This document shows positions 34,257 to 42,793 of a DNA stretch of 64,000 bases, piece by piece. Each line of letters begins with the position of its first letter. Within the stretch, counting starts at the first letter, position 1. The translations under genes and the position numbers were made by a program. Source of the DNA: Pelomonas aquatica. GTDB taxonomy: Bacteria > Pseudomonadota > Gammaproteobacteria > Burkholderiales > Burkholderiaceae_C. A model generated the notes under the pieces. The model was given only the letters and a program-made list of their open reading frames with translations. It made no database searches and was not told the DNA's origin. Where the stretch lies: NCBI RefSeq assembly GCF_026712205.1, contig NZ_JAPPUW010000017.1, positions 35,477 to 99,476 on the forward strand, read 5' to 3'.

Positions 34257-35603
34257 TCAGAAGTTGAAGGCCAGGCGCAGGCCGCCCCAGTGCCGGCCGC
34301 CCACGTGGATGGGCGCCGTGGCCTCCTTGAGCACGACGAAGCGGCCGCCGCCCATGTCGCGGCGGTAGGTCTGCAGCAGGAAGGGCCGCGCGTTGCGCGC
34401 CGAGGCCAGGCCGGTGCGGTCGTTGAAGATGCGGCGGTAGCGGCTGTTGGCCGTGTTCCAGACCGTGTCGCCGGGGCGCTGCGGCTGGCAGTATTTGCGG
34501 TTGTGCGTGGCGATATAGCCGTTGCGGTCGGCCGCGATGCAGAAGACGACCTTGTCGCTGAAGGCCAGCGCCCTTTCCTGCACGGTGGGGAAGAGGCGGT
34601 CCGTCAGCGCACAGAAGCGCGTCGTGTGCTGCTGAGGCAGGGTGCCGTCGACGGGTCGGTAGTTCTCGTCGAAGAGGTCGGCGGTGCTGATCTGGCCGTC
34701 GCGCAGCGCGCCCTCCAGCAGCGCGGCGATCTCGGCGGCGGCGTCCTGGGCGGCGCGGATGAAGGGCATGTCGTCGACCTCGACGCCGCTCTCGGCGATC
34801 TGCTCGACCAGCTCCTCGGACATGCGCAGGAAGCGGTCGCTGCCGTCGAAGGCCACCTTGAGGCCCTGCGTGGCCTCCAGCACCTCGCGCTCCAGCTCCT
34901 GGGCGCGCTCGTTCAGCAGGTTCATCTGCTGGCCGCTGTCGGCGGCGGAGGCTGAGATGCGCTGCACGTCCTGCTCGACCTCGTGGAAGGCGGCGTGGAT
35001 CTGGCTGGGCCTGGCCGCGTTCTCGGTCAGCTCGGCGCTGAAGCGGTCGATGCGCTCCTGCAGGCTGGCGATGGCGCCGACGATGGCCTTGGACGAGGAC
35101 TCGACCTGCCCGGCCAGCCCCTTCACGGCCTCGGCGACGACGGCGAAGCCGCGACCGGCCTCGCCCGCGTGCTTGGCCTCGACGGCCGCGTTGAAGGCCA
35201 CCAGCCGCGTCTGCAGCGAGATCTTCGTGATCTCGGCGGCCGCATCGGACACCTGGGCCAGCGTGGCCGCCATGCCGACCACTTCGCTGCCCACGACGCC
35301 CAGCGCGCCGCGCGCGCGCTGCACGGCGGCGGCGCTCTGCGCGGTGGCGTTGGCGATGGCGGCCTGGGCCTGGCCGATCTGGTGGAGCTGCCGGGCCAGG
35401 GCCTGCATGGCCTGGCCCTGGACCTGGACGACGCGCTGGGTGTCCTCGAGGGCGCCACGCACCTCGGCTGCGTCCTTGCCGACCGTGGAGATCGCGCGGG
35501 CCAGCCGCCTGACGAGGTTCAGCGAGGCGCCGTCATCGCGACGGCCGGGCTCCTCGCGCGACGTATCGGGAAGAGAAGCTCCTGACTTGGGCCACCTGAG
35601 CAT
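34257..35603 (-). CDS. soluble methyl-accepting chemotaxis protein with C-terminal sensor region
   Basis: 448 residues, no transmembrane helix. The signalling hairpin tip is near the middle (124-164: [41 protein letters not shown]) and couples to CheW/CheA. The region after ~330 ([42 protein letters not shown], then [39 protein letters not shown]) resembles a Cache/PAS-like fold, so the sensor follows the signalling domain, the reverse of the usual order. It lies 53 bp downstream of fliA on the same strand and is probably in the flhF-flhG-fliA transcript. Ligand unknown. Confidence 0.85.
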   Translation of the reverse strand: MLRWPKSGASLPDTSREEPGRRDDGASLNLVRRLARAISTVGKDAAEVRGALEDTQRVVQVQGQAMQALARQLHQIGQAQAAIANATAQSAAAVQRARGALGVVGSEVVGMAATLAQVSDAAAEITKISLQTRLVAFNAAVEAKHAGEAGRGFAVVAEAVKGLAGQVESSSKAIVGAIASLQERIDRFSAELTENAARPSQIHAAFHEVEQDVQRISASAADSGQQMNLLNERAQELEREVLEATQGLKVAFDGSDRFLRMSEELVEQIAESGVEVDDMPFIRAAQDAAAEIAALLEGALRDGQISTADLFDENYRPVDGTLPQQHTTRFCALTDRLFPTVQERALAFSDKVVFCIAADRNGYIATHNRKYCQPQRPGDTVWNTANSRYRRIFNDRTGLASARNARPFLLQTYRRDMGGGRFVVLKEATAPIHVGGRHWGGLRLAFNF

Positions 35604-35656
35604 GCATTTGTCCCCTGCTTGTCGGTCGGGGCCACGGCGGGCAGCGGTCCCGGTTT

Positions 35657-36370
35657 CTACCAGTCCCGCAGTTTCACTCTCAACCTTGCGATGGACTGAC
35701 TGTGCAGCTGGCAGACGCGCGATTCCGTGACCTTGAGCACGGCCGCGATCTCCTTGAGGTTCATGTCGTGCTCGTAGTACATGCTCATCACGAACTGCTC
35801 GCGCTCGGGCAGGTTCTTGATGGCCGCCACCAGCGCCTCGCGCATGCGGTGGTCCTGCAGCAGCGAGACCGGGTTGGCGCCGTCGTCGGCCACATGGCGG
35901 TCGAGGTAGTTCTCGTCGCCGTCGTCGCCGCTCATGTCCTCCAGGTAGACGAGCTGGGTGCCGCGCACCTTGCCCAGCAGCTCCTGGTACTCGGCCAGCG
36001 GCAGGCCCATCTCGGCGGCGATCTCGGTCTCGCTGGGCGCGCGGCCCAGGCGCTGCTCGACCTTGTGCACGGCCACCTCGATCTCGCGCTGCTGGCGGCG
36101 CGTGCCGCGGCTCATCCAGTCGCCGCCGCGCAGCTCGTCGAGCATCGCGCCGCGGATGCGCTGGGTCGCGAAGGTCTCGAACTGCACGCCCTGCCCGGCA
36201 TCGAAGCGCGACAGCGCGTCGGTCAGGCCGATCAGGCCGACCTGGATCAGGTCGTCCACCTCCACATTGGCCGGCAGCTTGGCGATCATCTGGTGCGCCA
36301 GGCGTCGCACCAGCGGGCTGTACTGCCTGATCAGCGTGCTGTTGTCGAGACGGCCTTTGGGCGTGTACAT
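35657..36370 (-). CDS. fliA: RNA polymerase sigma-28 factor FliA
   Basis: 237 residues. Region 2 ([66 protein letters not shown]) and region 4 ([48 protein letters not shown]) are complete. FliA reads late flagellar promoters; five matching sites are visible in this window (flgM, motA, fliC1, fliD and the 56182 gene). Its activity is held back by FlgM. The start lies 17 bp after the flhG stop, in the flhA-flhF-flhG-fliA row. No own sigma-28 site is visible upstream, only the preceding genes. Confidence 0.95.
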   Translation of the reverse strand: MYTPKGRLDNSTLIRQYSPLVRRLAHQMIAKLPANVEVDDLIQVGLIGLTDALSRFDAGQGVQFETFATQRIRGAMLDELRGGDWMSRGTRRQQREIEVAVHKVEQRLGRAPSETEIAAEMGLPLAEYQELLGKVRGTQLVYLEDMSGDDGDENYLDRHVADDGANPVSLLQDHRMREALVAAIKNLPEREQFVMSMYYEHDMNLKEIAAVLKVTESRVCQLHSQSIARLRVKLRDW

Positions 36371-36386
36371 CGTGAACTCCGGCAGT

Positions 36387-37175
36387 TCAGTGCGCTGCGA
36401 TGAAGGGAGAGGACACCGTGCGGGCCGGGCGCAGCGGAGTGGCGTTGGAGGCGGCGTCGATGGCCGCGCCGGGCGGCGCCGCGAGCAGCAGCTCGCGCGC
36501 CAGGTGGCGCAGCTCGGGCGTGAGCGGCGCCTGGTGGGGGGTCTTGGGGTCCAGGCAGGCCCAGTCGCGCAGCACCGCGCCGAGGAAGCCGTCGGCGCAG
36601 GAATGGAGCTGTTGCGCGATGCGGGTGGCCACGCGCAGCTGGGGATGGCAGGCCATCAGCAGACTGTAGACCATCAGCCCGGCCCGTTGTGTGAGCCATT
36701 TCATGCCGGCATAGGCTTCGGTGACGCTGCGCGGGTCGGTATCGGCCAGCAGCAGCGGGCGCACCTCGCGCAAGGCGACGACGCGGGCCAGCTCGGCCGC
36801 CGGCGCGTGCAGCAGGATGACGTCGGCCTCCGGCGCCGCGTCGGCCACGGCCTCCAGGAAGGCCGCCGCCGAGCCATTGGCGTTGATGTGGCGCAGCGGC
36901 AGGCCGCGCGCGGCCAGGTAGGACAGCCGGGGCGACAGCCGCTCGATGCAGTTGGACAGGTCCACCTGGGCCAGCTCCGAGGGCTGGGGCGAATGCTCGC
37001 CGGCGTCGACGACCAGCGTGTGCAGGCCCAGCTCGGCGAAGGCCGCGCACAGGCCTTCGAGCAGCAGGCCGGCCCCCATCACGCACGGGTTGCTGACGAC
37101 CGGCACGAAGCGAGTCTTGGAGGCCGCGAACAGGCGGCGCAGGCCATGGGCTTGGTCTTGAGGCATGGCGGCCAT
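36387..37175 (-). CDS. flhG: FlhG/FleN-like MinD-family protein lacking the P-loop
   Basis: 262 residues, start abutting the flhF stop (37176); a second ATG at 37166 is possible. Position and the fold pattern (LHTLVVDAGEHSPQPSELAQVDLSNCIERL; ADTDPRSVTEAYAGMKWLTQRAGLMVYSLLM) identify the MinD-like flagellar number regulator. The place where the deviant Walker A KGGxGKT belongs reads VPVVSNPCVMGAGLLLE (~24-40), without the signature lysine or the G-K-T, and the later Walker B strand reads ILLHAPA instead of a D-containing strand. ATP binding and ATP-driven dimerisation therefore look lost, while pairing with FlhF and FliA is kept. Confidence 0.8.
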   Translation of the reverse strand: MAAMPQDQAHGLRRLFAASKTRFVPVVSNPCVMGAGLLLEGLCAAFAELGLHTLVVDAGEHSPQPSELAQVDLSNCIERLSPRLSYLAARGLPLRHINANGSAAAFLEAVADAAPEADVILLHAPAAELARVVALREVRPLLLADTDPRSVTEAYAGMKWLTQRAGLMVYSLLMACHPQLRVATRIAQQLHSCADGFLGAVLRDWACLDPKTPHQAPLTPELRHLARELLLAAPPGAAIDAASNATPLRPARTVSSPFIAAH

Positions 37176-38807
37176 TCAGTGGATGGCTCTCATGCCGTCG
37201 GTCAGCGGCGCACCGGCGAAGATGAGGTTGACGTCGGCGTTGTCCATGCGCCAGGCGCCGGCCGCGGGGCTCTTCAGCGCGCGCTGCACCAGGGCCGTGC
37301 CGGGCAGGCGGTGCCAGTCCTCCGGCACGCGCTGGCCGTTGGCCACGCCCAGCACCTTGAGCTTGTGGCGGATCAGCGTGTCCAGCGCCGGCGCGAGCTT
37401 GACGGCCTCGTCGATCTTGCTGAGCACCACGCCCTCGCAGGCCGCGCCCTTCCAGGCGCCGACGACGTCCTCGATGGTCTCGCCCTGCTGGGCTGCGTTG
37501 ATGACGAGCAGCTTCCTGATGCTGGGGTGGGCCAGCATCTCCAGCAGCTCCTGGGTGCGGCTGTCGCGCTGGGCCATGCCGGCGGTGTCGACCAGCACCA
37601 GCTTCTTGCCGGACAGCAGCTCCAGCAGGTCGTCCAGCGAGGCGCGGTCGTGCGCCGTGTGCACCGGCACGCCGAGGATGCGGCCGTAGGCGCGCAGCTG
37701 CTCGTGGGCACCCACGCGGTAGGCGTCCAGCGTGATGAGGCCGAGCTGGCTGGCGCCGTACTTGGTGGCGAAATGGGCGGCCAGCTTGGCGGTCGTCGTC
37801 GTCTTGCCGACGCCGGTGGAGCCGATCAGCGCGAACACGCCGCCGCGGTCCTCGATGGCCGGCGCGGCCTCGTCGGCCTGCAGATTGCGCGACAGCACGT
37901 GGGCGGCCCAGGCGGTCTCGTCGGCCGGGTCGGTGGGCGAGCCGGCCTTGAACTCGGACGGGCAGCTCTCGGCCAGCTTGCGCACCAGGGCCGGGCTGAA
38001 GCCCAGCTCCAGCAGCTTCTGCGTCAGTCGCGCCTGCACGGGCTGGCGCTGCAGCTTCTCCATGAAAGCCAGCGAGGAGAAGCGCTCCTCGATCAGGCCG
38101 CGCATCTGGCGCAGCTCGGCGGCCATGTCCATCTGGCTGCGCTGCGTGGCATTGGGCTGGCCCGGCAGCGGCAGCGGCTCGGCGGTGGCGAGATCGCCGA
38201 GCTGGGGCACGGCGCGGGCCTGCGCGGGCATGGCCGACGGCAGGCGGATCTCGTCGCGCAGCACCGGCGGCGCGGCGCGAGCCTGGGCCGGCGCCGGGTC
38301 GGCGCGCCTGGGCGCCAGCGCGGCCATGGCCTCGGCGGCGCGACGCTCGCGCTGGGCGCGCGCGGCCTCCGGCGATACGGCAGAGGGCTGCGGCGCCGGC
38401 CGGGCGGCCGGCCGGCCCAGCGGGTCGGGCTGGCCTGCCAGCTCGGCCTCGCGGCGGCGCAGCACGCGCTCGCGCACATAGTCCTGGAAGCGCAGCGTGC
38501 TCATCGCCAACTGCTGCACGTCGCTCTGCACGTCGGGGCCGCCGAAGCCGGGCTCGAGGCGCTGCGAGCGCTCGGCGAAGCTGGCGCGCGGCTGCGGCTC
38601 GGCCGGCTGCGGCGGGCGGGCCACGCCGCGCGGCGCGGTGGCAGCCATCTGCTCGATCTGGCCCATGCCTTCCGGCGCCATGGCCAGCACCTCGACGCCT
38701 TCGGCCACCGATTTGTTGGACAGCACGACCGCATCCGGGCCGAAGGCTTGCTTGACGAGCGCCAGGGCCTCGCGCGAGGTCCTCGCGGTGAATTTGCGGA
38801 CGTTCAT
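37176..38807 (-). CDS. flhF: signal-recognition-particle-like GTPase FlhF
   Basis: 543 residues. The N-terminal basic B domain begins MNVRKFTARTSREALALVKQAFGPDAVVLSNK. A Pro/Ala/Arg-rich linker (~50-230) is longer than usual. The C-terminal NG domain has G1 ALIGSTGVGKTTTTAKLAAHFA (~325-345), LITLDAYRVGAHEQLRAYGRIL, the G3-type VLVDTAGMAQRD and VLSKIDEA. FlhF marks the pole (or site) where the flagellum is built and recruits FliF. It forms a row with flhG and fliA on the minus strand, downstream of flhA. Confidence 0.93.
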   Translation of the reverse strand: MNVRKFTARTSREALALVKQAFGPDAVVLSNKSVAEGVEVLAMAPEGMGQIEQMAATAPRGVARPPQPAEPQPRASFAERSQRLEPGFGGPDVQSDVQQLAMSTLRFQDYVRERVLRRREAELAGQPDPLGRPAARPAPQPSAVSPEAARAQRERRAAEAMAALAPRRADPAPAQARAAPPVLRDEIRLPSAMPAQARAVPQLGDLATAEPLPLPGQPNATQRSQMDMAAELRQMRGLIEERFSSLAFMEKLQRQPVQARLTQKLLELGFSPALVRKLAESCPSEFKAGSPTDPADETAWAAHVLSRNLQADEAAPAIEDRGGVFALIGSTGVGKTTTTAKLAAHFATKYGASQLGLITLDAYRVGAHEQLRAYGRILGVPVHTAHDRASLDDLLELLSGKKLVLVDTAGMAQRDSRTQELLEMLAHPSIRKLLVINAAQQGETIEDVVGAWKGAACEGVVLSKIDEAVKLAPALDTLIRHKLKVLGVANGQRVPEDWHRLPGTALVQRALKSPAAGAWRMDNADVNLIFAGAPLTDGMRAIH

Positions 38808-38823
38808 GGAGCCTCCTGCCGAG

Positions 38824-38882
38824 CCGCCTCAAAGGAGGCGAACGCCCCCGTGGGGGGCAGCGAACGAATGTGAGCGTGGGGG
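38824..38882. repeat. REP-like palindromes between flhA and flhF
   Basis: Two adjacent stems, CGCCTC-AAAG-GAGGCG (38825-38840) and GCCCCC-GT-GGGGGGC (38844-38858), followed by a G-rich tail containing GTGAGCGTGGGGGC. This layout is common as an intergenic repeat in GC-rich Burkholderiales. It fills most of the 79-bp gap and may reduce transcription from flhA into flhF. Confidence 0.5.
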
Positions 38883-38886
38883 CACA

Positions 38887-40977
38887 TCAGGCAGTCCCTC
38901 CGATGATGGAGCCGATGCGGATGGTGTGGGTCTCGGGAATCTCGCTGTGGCCGAGCACCTTCAGGCGCGGCGCGGCGCGCTTGAGCAGGCGGGCCATGGG
39001 GGCGCGGATCAGGTCGGGCACCAGCAGGGCCGCCGGCACGCCGCGGTCCTCCTGCTTCTGGGCCGTCTCGGCGGCGCTGCGGGCCAGCGTGTCGGCCACG
39101 CCGGGATCGAGCGCCGCGCCATGCGGCGAATTGAGGGCCTGGGTGACGAGGCGCTCCAGCTCGGGCTCCAGCGCGATGACGTCCAGCTCCTTCGTCGAGC
39201 CGTAGATCTGCTGCACGATGGCCGGCGCGAGATGGGTGCGGATGCGGCGCGCCAGCTCGGCCGGGTCGGTGACCGTGGCGGCGTTCTCGGCCAGGCATTC
39301 GACGATGGAGCGCATGTCGCGCACATGCACGCCCTCTTCCAGCAGCAGCTGGAGCACGCGTTGCAGGGTGGCGATGCTGACCATCTTCGGGATCACGTCT
39401 TCTATGAGTTGCGGCGCCTGCCTGGTGAGGTGTTCCACCAGGGCCTGCGTCTCCACACGGCCGAGCAGCTTGGCCGCGTGCACTTGCATCAAGTGTGAAA
39501 GGTGGGTGGCCACGACGGTCGAGCAATCAACGACGGTAAACCCGCTCATTTGGGCCATCTCCCGCTGGCGCTCCTCGATCCACACGGCCGGCAGGCCGAA
39601 GGCGGGGTCGGTCGTCGCGGTGCCGATGAGCTTCTGCGTCGCATGGCCCGGGTTGATGGCCAGCCACATGCCGGGGAAGGCCTCGGCCTCGCCGACGACG
39701 CCGCCGCGCAGCGAGATGCGGTACTGGCTGGGGCGCAGCTCCAGGTTGTCGCGGATGTGCACCGGCGGCGGCAGGAAGCCGACCTCCTGCGCGAACTTGC
39801 GGCGCACGCCCTTGATGCGGCTGAGCAGGTCGCCCTCGCGGGTCTTGTCCACCAGCGTGATGAGGCGATAGCCCACCTCCAGGCCCAGCGTGTCGACGGG
39901 CACGAGATCCTCCCAGCTCGCCTCGCCGGCGCCCTCGCTGGGCGGCATGATGGGCTTGACGGCCCTGGCGGCCTCCTGGGCCTGCTCCTTGCTGCGCAGC
40001 CAGTAGGCCAGATAGCCCAGGCCGCCGGCGATCAGCAGGAAGACGACGTGGGGCATGCCCGGGATCAGGCCCAGCACGCCGATGACGGCGGCCGTGATGG
40101 CGATGCTCTTGGCCGAGCCGAAGACCTGGCGGCCGATCTGGCTGCCGATGTCCTTGTCCGTGCCCACGCGCGACACCACCATGGCCGCGGCCACCGAGAT
40201 CAGCAGCGCCGGCACCTGGGCGACGAGCGCATCGCCGACGGCCAGCAGGATGTAGCTGTCGGCCGCCTGGCTGGCCGACAGGCCGTGCTGGGCCACGCCG
40301 ATGATGAAGCCGCCGACGATGTTGATGGCCAGGATCAGCATGCCGGCCACGGCGTCGCCGCGCACGAACTTGCTGGCGCCGTCCATGGAGCCGAAGAAGT
40401 CGGCCTCGTCGGACAGCTCGGTGCGGCGGCGCTTGGCCTCGGCCTCGTTGATGAGGCCGGCGTTCAGGTCGGCGTCCACGGCCATCTGCTTGCCGGGCAT
40501 CGCGTCCAGCGTGAAGCGCGCGCCGACCTCGGCGATGCGCTCGGCGCCCTTGGTCACGACGATGAAGTTGATGACGACGAGGATGGCGAACACGATCAGG
40601 CCGACCGCGAAATTGCCGCCGATCAGGAAGTGGCCGAAGCTCTCGATGACCTTGCCGGCCGCGCCGGTGCCCGTGTGGCCCTGCAGCAGCACGACGCGCG
40701 TGGACGCGACGTTCAGCGACAGGCGCATCAGCGTCGTCAGCAGCAGCACGGTCGGGAAGGCCGCGAAGTCCAGCGGCTTGATCATGTGGGCCGCCACCAT
40801 CATCACCATCACGGCCATCGCGATGTTGAAGGTGAACAGCAGGTCCAGCACGAAGGGCGGCAGCGGCAGCACCATCATCGACAGCACCAGCAGCACCGCG
40901 ACGGGCGCGCCGAGCGCGGCAATGATGGCGGCGCGCGGGCCGAGCAGGGACTGGAGTTTGGCGAGGAGGGCGTTCAT
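38887..40977 (-). CDS. flhA: flagellar export gate protein FlhA
   Basis: 696 residues from the ATG at 40977 (MNALLAKLQSLLG), the usual size; an upstream in-frame start would add 23 unlikely residues. The first ~330 residues hold eight membrane helices and the FHIPEP signature region (NIAMAVMVMMVAAHMIKPLDFAAFPTVLLLTTLMRLSLNVASTRVVL; RFTLDAMPGKQMAVDADLNAG). The C-terminal ~350 residues form the cytosolic ring that docks chaperone-substrate complexes. It couples proton flow to export. A candidate FlhDC box lies ~76 bp upstream. Usually adjacent to flhB, it is here 2.8 kb away. Confidence 0.95.
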   Translation of the reverse strand: MNALLAKLQSLLGPRAAIIAALGAPVAVLLVLSMMVLPLPPFVLDLLFTFNIAMAVMVMMVAAHMIKPLDFAAFPTVLLLTTLMRLSLNVASTRVVLLQGHTGTGAAGKVIESFGHFLIGGNFAVGLIVFAILVVINFIVVTKGAERIAEVGARFTLDAMPGKQMAVDADLNAGLINEAEAKRRRTELSDEADFFGSMDGASKFVRGDAVAGMLILAINIVGGFIIGVAQHGLSASQAADSYILLAVGDALVAQVPALLISVAAAMVVSRVGTDKDIGSQIGRQVFGSAKSIAITAAVIGVLGLIPGMPHVVFLLIAGGLGYLAYWLRSKEQAQEAARAVKPIMPPSEGAGEASWEDLVPVDTLGLEVGYRLITLVDKTREGDLLSRIKGVRRKFAQEVGFLPPPVHIRDNLELRPSQYRISLRGGVVGEAEAFPGMWLAINPGHATQKLIGTATTDPAFGLPAVWIEERQREMAQMSGFTVVDCSTVVATHLSHLMQVHAAKLLGRVETQALVEHLTRQAPQLIEDVIPKMVSIATLQRVLQLLLEEGVHVRDMRSIVECLAENAATVTDPAELARRIRTHLAPAIVQQIYGSTKELDVIALEPELERLVTQALNSPHGAALDPGVADTLARSAAETAQKQEDRGVPAALLVPDLIRAPMARLLKRAAPRLKVLGHSEIPETHTIRIGSIIGGTA

Positions 40978-41052
40978 GCGACGAGCGACGACGCGGGGTC
41001 GAGGGAGGCCGAGGCTTCCGGGCATTGTTCTTGCGCACGCGCGCAAACTTGA

Positions 41053-41087
41053 GCCGGAATAGCTGGGCGAACACCCGCCAAATGCGC
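41053..41087 (-). promoter_or_regulatory. candidate FlhD4C2 box upstream of flhA
   Basis: GCCGGAATAGCT-N11-CGCCAAATGCGC. The flhA-proximal half is preceded by CTTGA, giving CTTGAGCCGGAATAGC, and matches the enterobacterial core GCAGAAATAGCG at 9 of 12 positions. It starts 76 bp from the flhA ATG and lies in the 181-bp gap to the divergent LuxR-type gene. Confidence 0.55.
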
Positions 41088-41158
41088 GCCTGCCCCACTG
41101 CGCCGCAAGGCTGCGCGGCAGCGGTCGTAGACTTCATCAACGCCCCCGAGGAGGCCGA

Positions 41159-42223
41159 ATGGCTGCGCGCAGAGAGATCCGTTTCGTGAGGTCGGCTGAT
41201 GGCGTCCAGATCGCCACGGCCCGCTACGGCAGCGGCCCGCTGGTGCTCAAGGCCGCGACCTGGCTCACCCACATCGATCAGGTCGCCGCCGGCTCGGTCC
41301 AGCAGGCGCTGATCGACGAGTTCTCGGCCGCCCACACCTACGTCGAATACGACACCCGCGGCTGCGGCCTGTCGCAGCGGCGGGTCGAGGACCTGTCCTT
41401 CGACGCCTGGGTGCGCGACCTGGAAGCCGTGGCGGACAGCTGCGGCAGCGAGCAGCCATTCACGCTGATGGGCTTCACCTGCGGCGCGGGCGTGGCCGTG
41501 GCTTACGCGGCCCGCCACCCCGAACGCGTGGGGCGGCTGATCCTGTTCGGGGGCTTTGCGACGTCCTACTACAGCACCGGCCACCCCGATCCCGCCGTGC
41601 GGCGCGAGGGCGACCTGATGCGGGAGCTGGCCGCCGTCGGCTGGGGCCAGGACACACCGGCCTTCCGCCAGGTCTTCGTGTCGCGCTTCCTGCCCGACGC
41701 CACGCCCGCCCAGTGGGCCGCGTTCGACCAATTGCAGCGGACGACCTGCGCCCCGGACGTGGCGGCCCGCTACCTGGAAACCCTGTACGGCATCAACGTC
41801 AAGGAGGCCGCGCAACGTGTGCGCTGCCCCACCCTCATCCTCCACCCCAAGGGCGACCAGATGGTGTCCTTCGACCAGGGCCGGCGCCTGGCCTCGCTGG
41901 TGCCGGGCGCACGCTTCGTGCCGCTGGAAGGGCGCAACCACATCCCTTTCCCGACCGAGCCCGCCTTCGAAGCCTTCCGGCGCGAAGTGCGCGACTTCCT
42001 CGGTCATGCGGCGCCGGCCACCGTGGCAGAAGCACGGCTGACCGCCCGCCAGCGCGACGTGCTGGGCCGCATCGCCGCGGGGGCCACCGACAAGGAAGTG
42101 GCCGCCGCGCTGCAGCTGAGCCCCCGCACGGTGGAGATGCATGTCGGCTCGGCGCTGAAGGCGCTGGGCTGCCGCACGCGCGCCGAGGCAGTTCACTGTG
42201 CCGCGCGCCTTCGGCTGCTCTGA
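41159..42223 (+). CDS. alpha/beta hydrolase fused to a LuxR-type DNA-binding domain
   Basis: 354 residues. An alpha/beta hydrolase domain (~1-285) is followed by a LuxR helix-turn-helix (~292-354: LTARQRDVLGRIAAGATDKEVAAALQLSPRTVEMHVGSALKALG). In the hydrolase part the nucleophile elbow reads GFTCG (105-109), so a threonine (Thr107) stands where Ser is standard; Asp233 (HPKGDQ) and His261 (EGRNHIPF) fit the other triad positions. It is likely a transcription factor that binds, and perhaps slowly processes, a small ester or thioester. It is the first gene of a plus-strand trio with a thioesterase and an oxidoreductase, inserted between flhA and flhB. Target genes unknown. Confidence 0.85.
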   Translation: MAARREIRFVRSADGVQIATARYGSGPLVLKAATWLTHIDQVAAGSVQQALIDEFSAAHTYVEYDTRGCGLSQRRVEDLSFDAWVRDLEAVADSCGSEQPFTLMGFTCGAGVAVAYAARHPERVGRLILFGGFATSYYSTGHPDPAVRREGDLMRELAAVGWGQDTPAFRQVFVSRFLPDATPAQWAAFDQLQRTTCAPDVAARYLETLYGINVKEAAQRVRCPTLILHPKGDQMVSFDQGRRLASLVPGARFVPLEGRNHIPFPTEPAFEAFRREVRDFLGHAAPATVAEARLTARQRDVLGRIAAGATDKEVAAALQLSPRTVEMHVGSALKALGCRTRAEAVHCAARLRLL

Positions 42224-42327
42224 CCCCGTAAAAGCCCGGTAGCGCCGGGCGGGCCTACCGTAGGACGCCGACTGGCGCGGCCGCTTCGGTCGCGGGACAG
42301 TCCCGCCGTCACCGACGGAGGCTGACC

Positions 42328-42792
42328 ATGGACGACACCGGACCCGCGCTGCAGGACCTGTTGAAGGTGCACTGCTTCGGCTGCGGCGCGCTCAATGCCC
42401 GCGGCCTGCAGATCAAGAGCCGCTGGGACGGCGACGAGCTGGTCTGCCATTGGCGGCCCCCTGCGCATTACATCGGCCATCCCGGCGTGGTCTACGGCGG
42501 CGCCATCGCCTCGGTGGTGGACTGCCACGGCATCTGGACCGCCCTGGCCCAGTGCTGCCGCGACGAGAGCCTCAGCCTGGACCCCGCTGCGGGCGCGGCG
42601 CTGCCGCTGTTCGTGACCGGGCAACTGGCCGTCAACTTCCTGCGCCCCGCCGCGATCGAGCAAGCCCTGCAGCTCCGCGCCCGCGTGGTCGGCCAGGACG
42701 GGCGCCGCAGCACCGTGGCCTGCCGGGTGCTGCAGGGCGAGACCGAATGCGCGACAGCCGAGCTGGTCGCCGTGCGCATGAAGGGGCACTGA
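42328..42792 (+). CDS. PaaI-type hot-dog thioesterase
   Basis: 154 residues. A short N-terminal CFGCGALNARGLQIKSRW segment leads into a hot-dog fold with HPGVVYGGAIASVVDCHGIWTAL, the family motif in which Tyr replaces the usual His before GG, and FLRPAAIEQALQLRARVVGQDGRR. Such enzymes cleave acyl-CoA or aryl-CoA thioesters. Two Cys in CFGCG resemble a metal-binding turn. It lies 104 bp after the LuxR-type regulator and 1 bp before the oxidoreductase gene, so the last two are one unit. Substrate unknown. Confidence 0.83.
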   Translation: MDDTGPALQDLLKVHCFGCGALNARGLQIKSRWDGDELVCHWRPPAHYIGHPGVVYGGAIASVVDCHGIWTALAQCCRDESLSLDPAAGAALPLFVTGQLAVNFLRPAAIEQALQLRARVVGQDGRRSTVACRVLQGETECATAELVAVRMKGH

Positions 42793-42793
42793 C

